DNA of 13,549 bases from Clostridia bacterium (GCA_009930155.1 RZYX01000047.1:1-13549), one strand, 5' to 3'; shown: positions 1 through 7,546, numbered from the stretch's first letter. Program-made: numbers and translations. Notes: a model not told the origin generated them from the sequence alone.

Positions 1-105
1 ATACAATATACAGTAAATTTGGTTTATAATTAGTATATTATAAATAAAATATATTGTGATTTTTTTATTATAAATCTATAGTTTTACATTACTTTTTTAA
101 AAAAA

Positions 106-134
106 TTGACTTAAATTGTAATATATTCTAAAAT
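106..134 (+). promoter_or_regulatory. Sigma-A-type promoter of the rlmA-like gene
   Basis: TTGACT at 106-111 and TAAAAT at 129-134 are separated by exactly 17 bases. Each matches the consensus at five of six positions. The promoter lies about 35 bases upstream of the methyltransferase ATG, and no competing ORF lies between. The first 100 bases of the window are very AT-rich and I see no gene in them. Confidence 0.7.
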
Positions 135-170
135 ATTATACTAACATCTATTATAAAAGCGGAGGAAAAT

Positions 171-992
171 ATGTCATCTTTTATCTGTCCCGTATGTAAA
201 AATGAACTTTTAGTTCATGGCAAGGTTTTATCATGTAATAATAATCATTGCTTTGACATATCAAAATATGGATATGTAAATCTTTTACAGTCACAAAAGC
301 AGAGTTCAAAACGCCATGGTGATGACAAGTTAATGGTATGTGCCCGCAAAGATTTTTTGGACAGCGGGTATTATAATCCTCTTCTTGCAAAAGTGCTAAA
401 TGTTGTTGATAACTACGCAAAAGATAATACACTCATTTTGGATGCCGGTTGTGGCGAATGCTGGTACACTGCCAATATTATGGCTCATCTCAAGAAGAAA
501 AATATAACCGCAAATGTTTGTGGCATTGACATAGCAAAAGATGCACTTATTATAGGAAAACGCAGGAACAATGAACTTGAACTTGCTGTTGCAAGTATTT
601 TTAATATTCCCGTTGCCAATTCTTCTTGCGATATAGTCTTTAACTTTTTTGCTCCTGTCGCTGGTGATGAATACAAAAGAATACTTAAATGTGGTGGAAT
701 TCTTATACGCGCAATTCCACTACGATTTCATTTATGGGAACTTAAATGTAGTATTTATGACACGCCCTATGAAAACGACGATATCGACCTTTCTCTTGAC
801 GGTTTTTCTTTGATAGAGAGGCACGAGATAAAGGATGTTATTCACCTACCCTCTAATGAGGATATTCAAAACCTATTTATGATGACTCCCTATTATTACA
901 AAACAAGCAAGGCAGACCAAGCAAAAATCGGCAAATTAAAAACCCTTGACACAAAAATAGAATTCGGCATTTTAGTTTATAAGAAAGATTAA
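171..992 (+). CDS. rlmA: 23S rRNA (guanine-N1)-methyltransferase, RlmA family
   Basis: This is a 273-residue SAM-dependent methyltransferase expected to methylate N1 of a guanine in the hairpin 35 region of 23S rRNA. In the known family, RlmAI of Gram-negatives targets G745 and RlmAII/TlrB of Gram-positives targets G748. The N-terminal zinc finger is clear: Cys6, Cys9, Cys22 and His26, followed by the family signature FDISKYGYVNLL at 28-39. The Rossmann SAM-binding motif LDAGCGECWYT lies at 90-100 with an acidic turn GID at 118-120. The family's C-terminal MTPYYYKT element is at 238-245. Length is normal for the family. The ATG is preceded by GGAGG with a 5-6 base gap, so the start is secure. 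The gene stands alone, converging on the sulfur enzyme gene. The exact target guanine and any link to macrolide resistance cannot be judged from sequence. Confidence 0.9.
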   Translation: MSSFICPVCKNELLVHGKVLSCNNNHCFDISKYGYVNLLQSQKQSSKRHGDDKLMVCARKDFLDSGYYNPLLAKVLNVVDNYAKDNTLILDAGCGECWYTANIMAHLKKKNITANVCGIDIAKDALIIGKRRNNELELAVASIFNIPVANSSCDIVFNFFAPVAGDEYKRILKCGGILIRAIPLRFHLWELKCSIYDTPYENDDIDLSLDGFSLIERHEIKDVIHLPSNEDIQNLFMMTPYYYKTSKADQAKIGKLKTLDTKIEFGILVYKKD

Positions 993-1023
993 AAAACAGC
1001 ATCTATTATAGATGCTGTTTTTT
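991..1023. terminator. Bidirectional intrinsic terminator between convergent genes
   Basis: A perfect inverted repeat has 15-base arms at 991-1005 and 1009-1023 and a three-base loop (TTA). The outer part of the stem is A6/T6, which gives a U-tract in either direction. It begins at the stop codon of the rlmA-like gene and sits eight bases beyond the stop of the opposing gene, so it serves both. Confidence 0.92.
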
Positions 1024-1031
1024 ATATTCTT

Positions 1032-3491
1032 TTAAATGAACAAAGACATATCTGATTCCTCTGCATTTGCAATCATTGCAGCAGCACCAGCGAGCTTTAC
1101 GCCGTCTATAAGTTCCTCTTGCTTAATTCCCATGACGTCCATGCTCATAGAGCAAGCTAAAAGTTCTACTCCATTTGACTGTGCCAATTTTATTAAATCC
1201 TCTAGGCTGTCAACATTTTTATCACGCATAACCCCTCTAATCATCTTTGCACCCATTCCGCCCATATTCATCTTTGAAAGAGTGAGTTTCTTTGAGCCTC
1301 TTGGCATCATTTTGCCAAACATTTTTCCCATAAAGTCTTTATCTGCATCTACCTTTTCAGACTTTCTGAGAACATTAAGACCCCAAAAGGTGAAGAACAT
1401 ACTTACTTTTCTGCCCATTGCTGCCGCCGCATTAGCAATTATAAATGATGCAATAGCTTTGTCTAAATCGCCCGAGAAAACTATTATATTTTTACCATCT
1501 TTTGCAAAAGAAGCAGAGTTTGTTGTATCTTGCATTTCTGCCTTTTGAATTTTTGCAACGCTTACTCCTTTTTCACTTTCCATACCCTTAAATACATTTC
1601 CTGTTCTGCGGCAAAAGCCTTCAATGTCACTTGCAAAAGCAGGGTCGGTTGTGGATATTTCAACAACATCTCCAACGCTTGCATCTTTTAGGGCGTTTGA
1701 CAATTTAACAATAGGACCGGGGCACTGCAATCCACAAGCATCAAGACTTAATACTTTGTGTTCTTTTGATATATTTTCTGTGCTTTCTGGCAACTGTGTT
1801 TCGATGTTAAGACCTTTTGTCGGTGCAATTTTATGCTCTCCTAAAATCGAATTATACAGTCTGTATCCACCGCCCAAATTATATACATCAAATCCATTTC
1901 CAGAAAGAATCCTACACGCAATATATCCTCTTAAACCAATTTGACAAGTAACATATACAGGCTTAGTTTTATCAATCTTATTTATTTGACTCCTTATGCT
2001 ATCCAAAGGAATATTTATAAAGCCCTTTATATGTCCATTTTCATATTCAATCTCTGTTCTACAATCAAGCAAAGTAACGCTACCATCTCTAGGTAAATCA
2101 GCAACATCATACCAATTATAGTTTTTCACTTTGCCTGTCAACATATTTTCAATTACAAATCCAACCATATTAACAGGATCCTTTGCTGAGCCAAACGGTG
2201 GTGCATAGCAAAGCTCAAGTTTTGTTAAATCAAAAGCTGTCATCCCAGCTCTAATTGCTGTTGCAAAAACATCACAGCGTTTGTCAACTCCATCATAGCC
2301 AACAATCTGTACGCCAAGTATTTTGCCTGTTGACTTTTCAAAGATTGTCTTAATCGCCATATTTGTCGCTCCTGGATAATAACCAGCATGACTTGCGGAG
2401 TATGTGTAGACCTTATCGTAGTCAAGTTCCAATCGCTTTGCTGTTTTCTCATTAATTCCTGTTGCAGCTACAGCTAAATCAAACACCTTTAAAATCGACG
2501 AACCTTGTGTACCTTCATATGAACTTTGGATTCCACAAATATTATCTGCCGCTATTCTGCCTTGCTTGTTTGCTGGCCCTGCAAGTGGAACAAATCCTTT
2601 GTTCCCTGTCACAAAATCTGTAATTTCAATTGCATCACCAACTGCCATGACATCTTGCTTGTTTGTTTGCATATGTTTATCAACTATAATGCAACCACGC
2701 TCATTAACTTCTATCCCAGCGTCTTTTGCTATTTTGCTTTCAGGCTTAACACCGATTGCCATAACAAGTAAATCTGCACTTATTTCGCCTTTTGTCAAAG
2801 TAATTTTAAGCATATCATCTTCATCCGATATTTTGGTTACGCCGTTACCTAATAACAGATTAACACCTTTACTCTCAATGTGCCTATGAACATCACAAGC
2901 CATATCATAATCAATTGGTGCTATAACTTGGTCTGCCATCTCTACAAGCGAAACCTCAAGACCTGCTTCATGAAGATTTTCTGCCATCTCAACACCGATA
3001 AATCCACCGCCAACAACTACAGCTGTTTTAGGTTTGTTCTGCTCAATATACTCTTTAAGTTTATATGTGTCTGGTATATTTCGTATTGTAAAAACTTTGC
3101 TTGAATCAATGCCATCTATATTCGGCTTTATAGGTTCTGCACCCATAGAAAGAATAAGTTTATCATAGCTCTCTGTGTATTTCTCACCCGTATTATGATT
3201 TTCCACAGTAACAAGTTTTTCATCTGTATTTATTGAAACAACCTCACTTTTAATGCGTACATCAACATTAAATCGTTCGTTAAAAGTAAGTGGTGTTTGC
3301 AATGTAAGGGCTGACTTTTCTTTTATATCTCCGCCAATGTAATAAGGCAATCCACAGTTGGCAAAGGAAATGTACTCGCCTCTTTCAAACATTATTATTT
3401 GTGCGTGTTCATCAATCCTACGAAGCCTTGCAGCTGCTGATGCGCCTCCCGCAACTCCACCAACGATTAAAACTTTTTGTTCTTTTTTCAT
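1032..3491 (-). CDS. CoA-disulfide reductase fused to rhodanese, TusA and DsrE-like domains
   Basis: This 819-residue cytoplasmic flavoenzyme is probably involved in sulfane-sulfur, polysulfide or CoA-persulfide reduction. Residues 5-450 are a pyridine nucleotide-disulfide oxidoreductase. They carry the FAD motif VGGVAGGASAAARLRR (10-25), the single redox cysteine Cys46 in SFANCGLPYYIGG typical of CoA-disulfide reductases, the NAD(P)H site VVGGGFIGVEMAE (159-171), the second FAD motif AVGDA (283-287), and a dimerisation domain with tyrosines in YSASHAGYYPGA. Residues about 458-550 are a rhodanese domain with active-site Cys516 (TCQIGLRG). Residues about 578-650 are a TusA domain with CGLQCPGP (Cys586, Cys590). 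Residues about 665-819 are a DsrE/DrsE_2-like domain with Cys780. The carrier cysteines suggest sulfur relay within one chain (inference). The start is an ATG preceded by AAAGGGGG about ten bases upstream. It is a single-gene unit. The substrate (CoA disulfide, CoA persulfide or polysulfide) is not decided by sequence. Confidence 0.92.
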   Translation of the reverse strand: MKKEQKVLIVGGVAGGASAAARLRRIDEHAQIIMFERGEYISFANCGLPYYIGGDIKEKSALTLQTPLTFNERFNVDVRIKSEVVSINTDEKLVTVENHNTGEKYTESYDKLILSMGAEPIKPNIDGIDSSKVFTIRNIPDTYKLKEYIEQNKPKTAVVVGGGFIGVEMAENLHEAGLEVSLVEMADQVIAPIDYDMACDVHRHIESKGVNLLLGNGVTKISDEDDMLKITLTKGEISADLLVMAIGVKPESKIAKDAGIEVNERGCIIVDKHMQTNKQDVMAVGDAIEITDFVTGNKGFVPLAGPANKQGRIAADNICGIQSSYEGTQGSSILKVFDLAVAATGINEKTAKRLELDYDKVYTYSASHAGYYPGATNMAIKTIFEKSTGKILGVQIVGYDGVDKRCDVFATAIRAGMTAFDLTKLELCYAPPFGSAKDPVNMVGFVIENMLTGKVKNYNWYDVADLPRDGSVTLLDCRTEIEYENGHIKGFINIPLDSIRSQINKIDKTKPVYVTCQIGLRGYIACRILSGNGFDVYNLGGGYRLYNSILGEHKIAPTKGLNIETQLPESTENISKEHKVLSLDACGLQCPGPIVKLSNALKDASVGDVVEISTTDPAFASDIEGFCRRTGNVFKGMESEKGVSVAKIQKAEMQDTTNSASFAKDGKNIIVFSGDLDKAIASFIIANAAAAMGRKVSMFFTFWGLNVLRKSEKVDADKDFMGKMFGKMMPRGSKKLTLSKMNMGGMGAKMIRGVMRDKNVDSLEDLIKLAQSNGVELLACSMSMDVMGIKQEELIDGVKLAGAAAMIANAEESDMSLFI

Positions 3492-3522
3492 AACATAGTC
3501 CCCCTTTTATAATTTTTCAAAC

Positions 3523-3554
3523 GATTAGATTGATAATTTTTTGTCAATCTAATC
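3523..3554. promoter_or_regulatory. Inverted repeat, candidate operator upstream of the sulfur enzyme
   Basis: A perfect inverted repeat GATTAGATTGA / TCAATCTAATC (3523-3533 and 3544-3554) has a 10-base AT-rich centre. It ends about 31 bases upstream of the ATG of the CoA-disulfide reductase fusion. There is no U-tract on the leader side that would make it a terminator. The size and symmetry fit a dimeric transcription factor site or a leader hairpin. The spacing (TTGA-N10-TCAA) does not match the classical FNR/CRP site, which has six bases between the half-sites. The regulator is unknown. Confidence 0.5.
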
Positions 3555-3854
3555 CTGTAAAATGCACAAGATTTGTTTACAATGTTATTATGTCCCATTT
3601 TTCAATGTTTCTCTGTAACTTAGTCACACAATAAAACAATAAACAAATTTAATTTTCTAAAAAATCAAACATATTAAAATTCAAAAGTTAAAACTTTAAT
3701 CTCTTAATTCTATTGCGTTTTTATATTACACAGTACTAGCTTGTTAATTTAATGGTTTAAAACTATTTATTTAAAAATAAATACGCTATTTTTGACAATG
3801 CTGAACTGAATCACCAATTTATGTCTTGATTTTTTTGTCGAATCATGCAAAAAT

Positions 3855-3898
3855 AGTACTGTACACAATAATGTTGCGACATTATTGTGTACAGTACT
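3855..3898. repeat. Perfect 20-bp-arm inverted repeat (hairpin)
   Basis: The arms 3855-3874 and 3879-3898 are perfectly complementary over 20 bases around a TGCG loop. Each arm contains the self-palindromic hexamers AGTACT and TGTACA. The element ends 18 bases before the ATG of the small membrane protein. It lacks a following U-tract on the + strand, so it is not an intrinsic terminator in that direction. It could be an operator for a dimeric or tetrameric repressor, an mRNA leader hairpin affecting translation, or a short palindromic mobile repeat. Sequence alone does not decide between these. Confidence 0.85.
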
Positions 3899-3916
3899 TA
3901 TCAAGCGGGTGTTTTT

Positions 3917-4486
3917 ATGTTTAAAAAACTACAAAGTTTCATAATAAATAAAATTAAAACTCATCATTTAATTGCTCTATCAATTATTACACTTATCTTT
4001 TTGATTATAATGAACTTTGCAATATTCCCAAAAATAATTGCCAATACTGATGGTGTAAGGGTATTTGATTTGCAATGGTTCACTGGTTATGATTATGACT
4101 CTGCTTATGCCTTTATTTCATCTATAGGCAGTCAAGGCAAACATATTTATCTTAACTATCAATTACCTTTGGATTTTATATTTATTTTAGTTTATTCATC
4201 TACTCTACTTTTTTCGATTGTTAAAATTTTTAAAAGATTAGATTTTTTTACAGCAACCCCAATATTAATTATGCTTATTGACTTTACAGAAAATGCATGC
4301 ATATATAGTATGCTAACTAAAACAGATATTTCAAAAGCTTTAGTTGCTTTATCTTCTTGTATGACAATTTGCAAAAGTATTTTGCTAGTTTTAGTAATCC
4401 TTATAGCATCAATTCATTTATATACTAATTTTATATCTAACCCCAAAAATGATTGTATTGATTTAGCGAGTAAGAGTTCTACATAA
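3917..4486 (+). CDS. Small four-helix membrane protein of unknown function
   Basis: I do not recognise a named family for this 189-residue protein. It has a basic N-terminus (KK, NKIKTHH) followed by hydrophobic helices at about 18-40, 84-104, 112-131 and 145-170, so it is an integral membrane protein. Polar residues sit close to or inside helices and may be functional: Asp51, the GYD at 57-59, Gly71/Gly74, Asp86 at the start of helix 2, and the DFTEN cluster at 122-126. The ORF is open back to a GTG at 3887, but that codon is inside the hairpin arm. The ATG at 3917 is preferred, with only a weak GCGGGTG ribosome site upstream. It is monocistronic, between the hairpin and a terminator shared with the convergent kinase gene. 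The strong hairpin just upstream suggests regulated expression (inference). Confidence 0.7.
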   Translation: MFKKLQSFIINKIKTHHLIALSIITLIFLIIMNFAIFPKIIANTDGVRVFDLQWFTGYDYDSAYAFISSIGSQGKHIYLNYQLPLDFIFILVYSSTLLFSIVKIFKRLDFFTATPILIMLIDFTENACIYSMLTKTDISKALVALSSCMTICKSILLVLVILIASIHLYTNFISNPKNDCIDLASKSST

Positions 4487-4505
4487 TATACTAAATTATG
4501 ACATA

Positions 4506-4539
4506 AAAAAACAACTTCTCTTAAAAGAAGTTGTTTTTT
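4506..4539. terminator. Bidirectional intrinsic terminator
   Basis: The inverted repeat has 14-base arms at 4506-4519 and 4526-4539 with a six-base loop. The stem core ACAACTTCT is flanked by A-runs and T-runs that provide a U-tract on both strands. It lies 20 bases after the stop of the small membrane protein and 11 bases beyond the stop of the leftward kinase gene. Confidence 0.9.
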
Positions 4540-4549
4540 GTTTTATTCT

Positions 4550-5659
4550 TTATGCTGTAACCTGACTTTTCTTACGCTTTGGAGTAGGAAGAAATTTGTT
4601 AATATTAATAAGTGTAAATGAAATCAAGAAAAGATTACCAACATAGAACAATCCAGCTGTCAAGCCTGATGGAATAAGCCCTGCCGAAGATATCGAAAGA
4701 AGTATAATCGAATATGTACTGCACAATATTGAAGGCTTAACAATACATATATTTAACTTTTTAATATACTTCTGTACAAAGGTTATGGATAAAGAAACCA
4801 CAATTATACTTATAGTTGCATACCAACAAGAACCTATTACAGAAATTGAAATCATCATAGCCAGTTGCAAATATGAGAATGCAGAAACAAGACCTACAAA
4901 GTATGGTAAAGCGAAAGCAACAAATACAATCGAGCTATATGCCAATTTAATTAAAATTGTTTCATATGGTAAATCCACAAGCCCGTTTAACATCAAGAAA
5001 GCTGATAAAGGAACAAGCAAATTGTCCATTCCATGAGATGAGGTCATTTCAAATATTGTTGCAGCAATAGCTACCATAAAAGAGATAATTAATATGTTTT
5101 TCAACGCAAGGTCTGTGAAAAGCAAAGCAGTTGTTGGAACAATTATCAAGCAAGTAACAAAGAAAACCAAAGAACCAAATTTAGTTTTTTTATCTTCTCC
5201 CTTACACGCCATATTAGCTTTTCCGTACTTAGAACCAAGCAATGCAGCAGAGCTGTCAGAAAGTGCAAGTATCGCCATTGGTGTAACAAAAAGGAATGGA
5301 TTAAGTTTTGTAAGCCATATTAATAAAGCCATAACTATTGGAAAAATAACCTCTCCATAAGACTTTAAGTTGCCAGTGTCATAAAGAAAATCGCCAGAGG
5401 CAGTTTTGTTTTTATCTTTTTTGAATTTAGATGTAGACCTAAGCGTGAGTAATATAAAACAAGCCACAATAACTGCTGGTAATATGTAGTTCCATTCGCC
5501 TAACCAAGGGAAAGTCATTGCGAGGAGACCGCCACCAGTGTGAATGGCCTTTCTTGCTGAGGGGATATTAAATTTACTCTTTGCAAGCTTAACAAGAACT
5601 ATCATAAGTATAAACCCTGAAAGCGCAACAACGCTTGCCCAATACCCTGTAAACATCAT
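4550..5659 (-). CDS. Dolichol/phytol kinase-like (SEC59/VTE5 family) membrane protein with C-terminal extension
   Basis: This is a polytopic membrane protein of 369 residues. Its first 240 residues match the CTP-dependent polyprenol/phytol kinase family. The markers, in order, are ARKAIHTGGG (35-44, family RKxxH), SYGEVIFPI (100-108), the acidic SDSSAALLGSKYGK (134-147), KTKFGSLVF (158-166) and FEMTSSHGMDNLLVPL (203-218), the last very close to the family's E...GxDNLxxPL. The family phosphorylates long-chain isoprenoid alcohols. The last roughly 130 residues add several hydrophobic helices beyond the usual family length and end in a basic tail (KRKKSQ). Their role is unknown. I chose the ATG at 5659: AAAGG lies eight bases upstream, whereas the in-frame GTG at 5668 overlaps that ribosome site. 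An in-frame ATG at 5656 is also possible. The gene has its own promoter and terminator next to the isoprenoid/lipid-type operon. A phosphatidate cytidylyltransferase-like activity cannot be excluded. Confidence 0.8.
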   Translation of the reverse strand: MMFTGYWASVVALSGFILMIVLVKLAKSKFNIPSARKAIHTGGGLLAMTFPWLGEWNYILPAVIVACFILLTLRSTSKFKKDKNKTASGDFLYDTGNLKSYGEVIFPIVMALLIWLTKLNPFLFVTPMAILALSDSSAALLGSKYGKANMACKGEDKKTKFGSLVFFVTCLIIVPTTALLFTDLALKNILIISFMVAIAATIFEMTSSHGMDNLLVPLSAFLMLNGLVDLPYETILIKLAYSSIVFVAFALPYFVGLVSAFSYLQLAMMISISVIGSCWYATISIIVVSLSITFVQKYIKKLNICIVKPSILCSTYSIILLSISSAGLIPSGLTAGLFYVGNLFLISFTLININKFLPTPKRKKSQVTA

Positions 5660-5925
5660 TAACCACACCTTTATTCAAATTATAATCATAAGAATTTCCA
5701 AATTTAAGTTTAATCTTTATGCTCCTATCTTATTAAATTAGTCGCTTAAAGTCAACACATTTTATGTATAAATTATCTAATAGATTAACGCTTCGTTTAG
5801 TCAACTTAAACAATTGTATTTTCTTCTTGTACAATATACATAAAAATATAAAAAAAATAAGCTTGTTATTATATTCTAAATCTGAATTAACATCCTAAGC
5901 GTGTGGCTCTTTGTAGGAATGCATA
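5660..5925. other. Intergenic region carrying the kinase promoter
   Basis: This is the gap between the membrane kinase start and the terminator of the operon to the right. It contains the promoter at 5727-5755 and an untranslated leader of roughly 60 bases. The rest (about 5760-5925) is AT-rich. I see no ORF, tRNA or obvious riboswitch in it. Confidence 0.5.
5727..5755 (-). promoter_or_regulatory. Promoter of the SEC59/VTE5-like kinase gene
   Basis: On the minus strand, TTGACT (5755-5750) and TAAGAT (5732-5727) are separated by 17 bases. The -35 matches consensus at five of six positions and the -10 at four of six. It is about 70 bases upstream of the kinase ATG and downstream of the neighbouring operon's terminator, so the kinase forms its own transcription unit. 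Confidence 0.6.
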
Positions 5926-5953
5926 AAAAAAGACTGCAAAAGCAGTCTTTTTT
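5926..5953. terminator. Intrinsic terminator of the five-gene operon
   Basis: The arms 5926-5937 and 5942-5953 form a perfect 12-base stem (core GACTGC) with an AAAA loop and A6/T6 outer ends. It starts 12 bases downstream of the stop codon of the AMP-forming ligase, on the leftward strand. The U-tract is present in both orientations. Confidence 0.9.
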
Positions 5954-5965
5954 CTAAATGCTAAA

Positions 5966-7516
5966 TTATGATGATTTCATTGCTTTTTCGACAAATTCCT
6001 TCAAAATATTATAATCTACCTTAGAATGATGACGAATATCCATTGGCATCTTATCAATTTGCAACACAATGTCAATGCCAACCTCGTCCTTAAACTTTTC
6101 TAAACTAGGCAATTGAGCATTTGTACACTCTGTAACCAAAATTCGTTTTTCATTAAACATTGTAACGGTAGAATGCTTAATTCCAAGTTTTGTGCTAACT
6201 GCACTCTCAATAGCAAAGGGATACAAAACACCTCTATCATCTGAGATAACTGCGCTTGCCCTTCCCATAAGCCAAAGCATTCCGTTATCATCAAAATAAC
6301 CCAAATCACCAGTTCTGTGCCAACGAACACTTTCTACATCAAACTTGTTTTCGTCATCACCAATTCCATCTAAGTATCCCTGTAAAACATGATCTCCGCT
6401 AACAACAATCTCGCCAACATCATGGGCAAGCACCATGTTTGCAAACTCTTCCTCAGTTATCTTGCCAATAGATTCATCGGGCAAGTTTTTTATAACCTTA
6501 CACTTGATATCCTCAACAACATATCCGCCGATTAAGCCCGCTCCATTTGATATTAAATCAAATTGCACTTTTGTTAGTCTATCATACTCAACCTCTGCAA
6601 TTGGTTCTGCCTCCGTAGAGCCATAAACTAAAAGCAATTTAGCGTTTGGAAATGCCGTTTTAACATTTTTCATCATATAAGGAAAAATAGGCCCACCGCC
6701 AACATTAAGTCTTGTTATCGAAGGTGCCTTCTGCCCTGTTTCAAATAAATAATCAGCAAGCCTGCTAACAATTGCAGGTGATGCAGTAATTCTTGTTATT
6801 TCAAAATTTTGAATCTGTTCAATTATTTTTTGTGGGTCTTTAGTTGTAATTTTTGAAAGACTTTTATGCGGTATAACCGTACCTATTCCTTTTGCAATAT
6901 TTGCAATAGTAAATACTGGCAAAACAGCAATATCAATATCGCCATCACTATAAGCCATTGTTTTATCTATAATTTTATATTGTGTAAACAAGAAATTTTG
7001 TGTTCTGACGGCAACCTTTGGTATTCCCGTGCTACCACTTGTAAAAGTGATTAAGGCGGGCAAATCTTCTCCTGTGTTTTCGCTAATATAATCTATATTA
7101 GTATCATCAAAAGCTTTTTTAGAAAACATTTTACCAGTTGTAAAAGAATGCTCAACCTTTCTAAGTGCAGATAGCTTTAGCTTTAATAAAAAAGATTTTC
7201 TGCATCCTATAAAAAAGTCTGGCTTAACTCTGGTTAAACACTTTTCAATATAATCATCTGTTGCTGTGGGGTCAAAAACAATTACGCTAGCGCCCAAACT
7301 CCATATAGCCATTAACGCCACATACATGCGAACGGAAATTGGCTCAAGCAAAATTATATTTGAATGCTTTTTTACTCCAGATTCAGAAAGAACTCGCTGA
7401 GCATATTTTGTCATTTGAGCAATTTCTTTATATGTATATTTTTTATTTCCTTCAAAGAATGCAATTTGGTCGCCAAAGTTTTTTGCATTCTCATAAAGCA
7501 ATGAAGATATATCCAT
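5966..7516 (-). CDS. AMP-forming acyl-activating enzyme (ANL superfamily, OleC-like C-terminus)
   Basis: This 516-residue enzyme of the acyl-CoA synthetase/adenylation superfamily activates a carboxylic acid with ATP to the acyl-AMP. The motifs are ITFTSGSTGIPK (156-167, phosphate-binding loop), GGGP (273-276), YGSTEAEP (298-305), HRTGDLGYF (400-408, with the ribose-binding Asp404) and GRASAVI (418-424). At the end, the usual PxTxxGK is replaced by KMPMDIRHHSKVD (489-501), which puts the likely catalytic lysine at 499. To my recollection an RHxxK tail of this kind is typical of OleC-like beta-lactone synthetases and their 'fatty acid CoA ligase family' relatives. It is the last gene of the operon, 30 bases after the GNAT gene, with AAGGGG about 12 bases before the ATG. 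It could supply activated acyl groups to the preceding acyltransferase, or perform an OleC-type cyclisation. The substrate is unknown. No thioesterase or carrier domain is fused. Confidence 0.88.
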   Translation of the reverse strand: MDISSLLYENAKNFGDQIAFFEGNKKYTYKEIAQMTKYAQRVLSESGVKKHSNIILLEPISVRMYVALMAIWSLGASVIVFDPTATDDYIEKCLTRVKPDFFIGCRKSFLLKLKLSALRKVEHSFTTGKMFSKKAFDDTNIDYISENTGEDLPALITFTSGSTGIPKVAVRTQNFLFTQYKIIDKTMAYSDGDIDIAVLPVFTIANIAKGIGTVIPHKSLSKITTKDPQKIIEQIQNFEITRITASPAIVSRLADYLFETGQKAPSITRLNVGGGPIFPYMMKNVKTAFPNAKLLLVYGSTEAEPIAEVEYDRLTKVQFDLISNGAGLIGGYVVEDIKCKVIKNLPDESIGKITEEEFANMVLAHDVGEIVVSGDHVLQGYLDGIGDDENKFDVESVRWHRTGDLGYFDDNGMLWLMGRASAVISDDRGVLYPFAIESAVSTKLGIKHSTVTMFNEKRILVTECTNAQLPSLEKFKDEVGIDIVLQIDKMPMDIRHHSKVDYNILKEFVEKAMKSS

Positions 7517-7546
7517 TATTAAATTACGCCCCTTGTGATAAATAAA

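Larger units (their letters stand above)
3492..3916. other. Long intergenic region between divergent genes, with repeats
   Basis: About 425 very AT-rich bases separate the leftward sulfur enzyme gene from the rightward membrane protein gene. I find no convincing ORF or structured RNA. It holds two notable inverted repeats (3523-3554 and 3855-3898, listed separately) and a near-perfect AT palindrome with 9-base arms at 3764-3783. The octamer ACAGTACT at 3730-3737 recurs at 3891-3898 and, inverted, at 3855-3862. A TTGACA occurs on the minus strand inside the first inverted repeat, but no good -10 lies 16-18 bases from it. I therefore do not call a promoter for either gene. Confidence 0.6.

Noticed and set aside
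1036..1548. 170-codon open frame on the + strand opposite the sulfur enzyme
   Set aside because: It lies wholly antisense to the TusA/DsrE region of a well-supported gene. It has no ribosome site and its translation is low-complexity and serine/isoleucine-rich, as expected of a shadow frame.
3855..3898. The long hairpin as an intrinsic terminator
   Set aside because: On the + strand no T-run follows. On the minus strand a short ATTTTT follows, but no leftward gene lies to its right for it to terminate.
3887..3916. Upstream GTG start giving the small membrane protein ten more residues
   Set aside because: The codon is inside the hairpin arm and would have its ribosome site in the stem. The ATG at 3917, followed by a typical basic N-terminus, fits better.
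3492..3916. Possible promoter using the minus-strand TTGACA within the inverted repeat
   Set aside because: The hexamer 17 bases downstream is TCGTTT, a poor -10. The better AT-rich hexamer is about 30 bases away.
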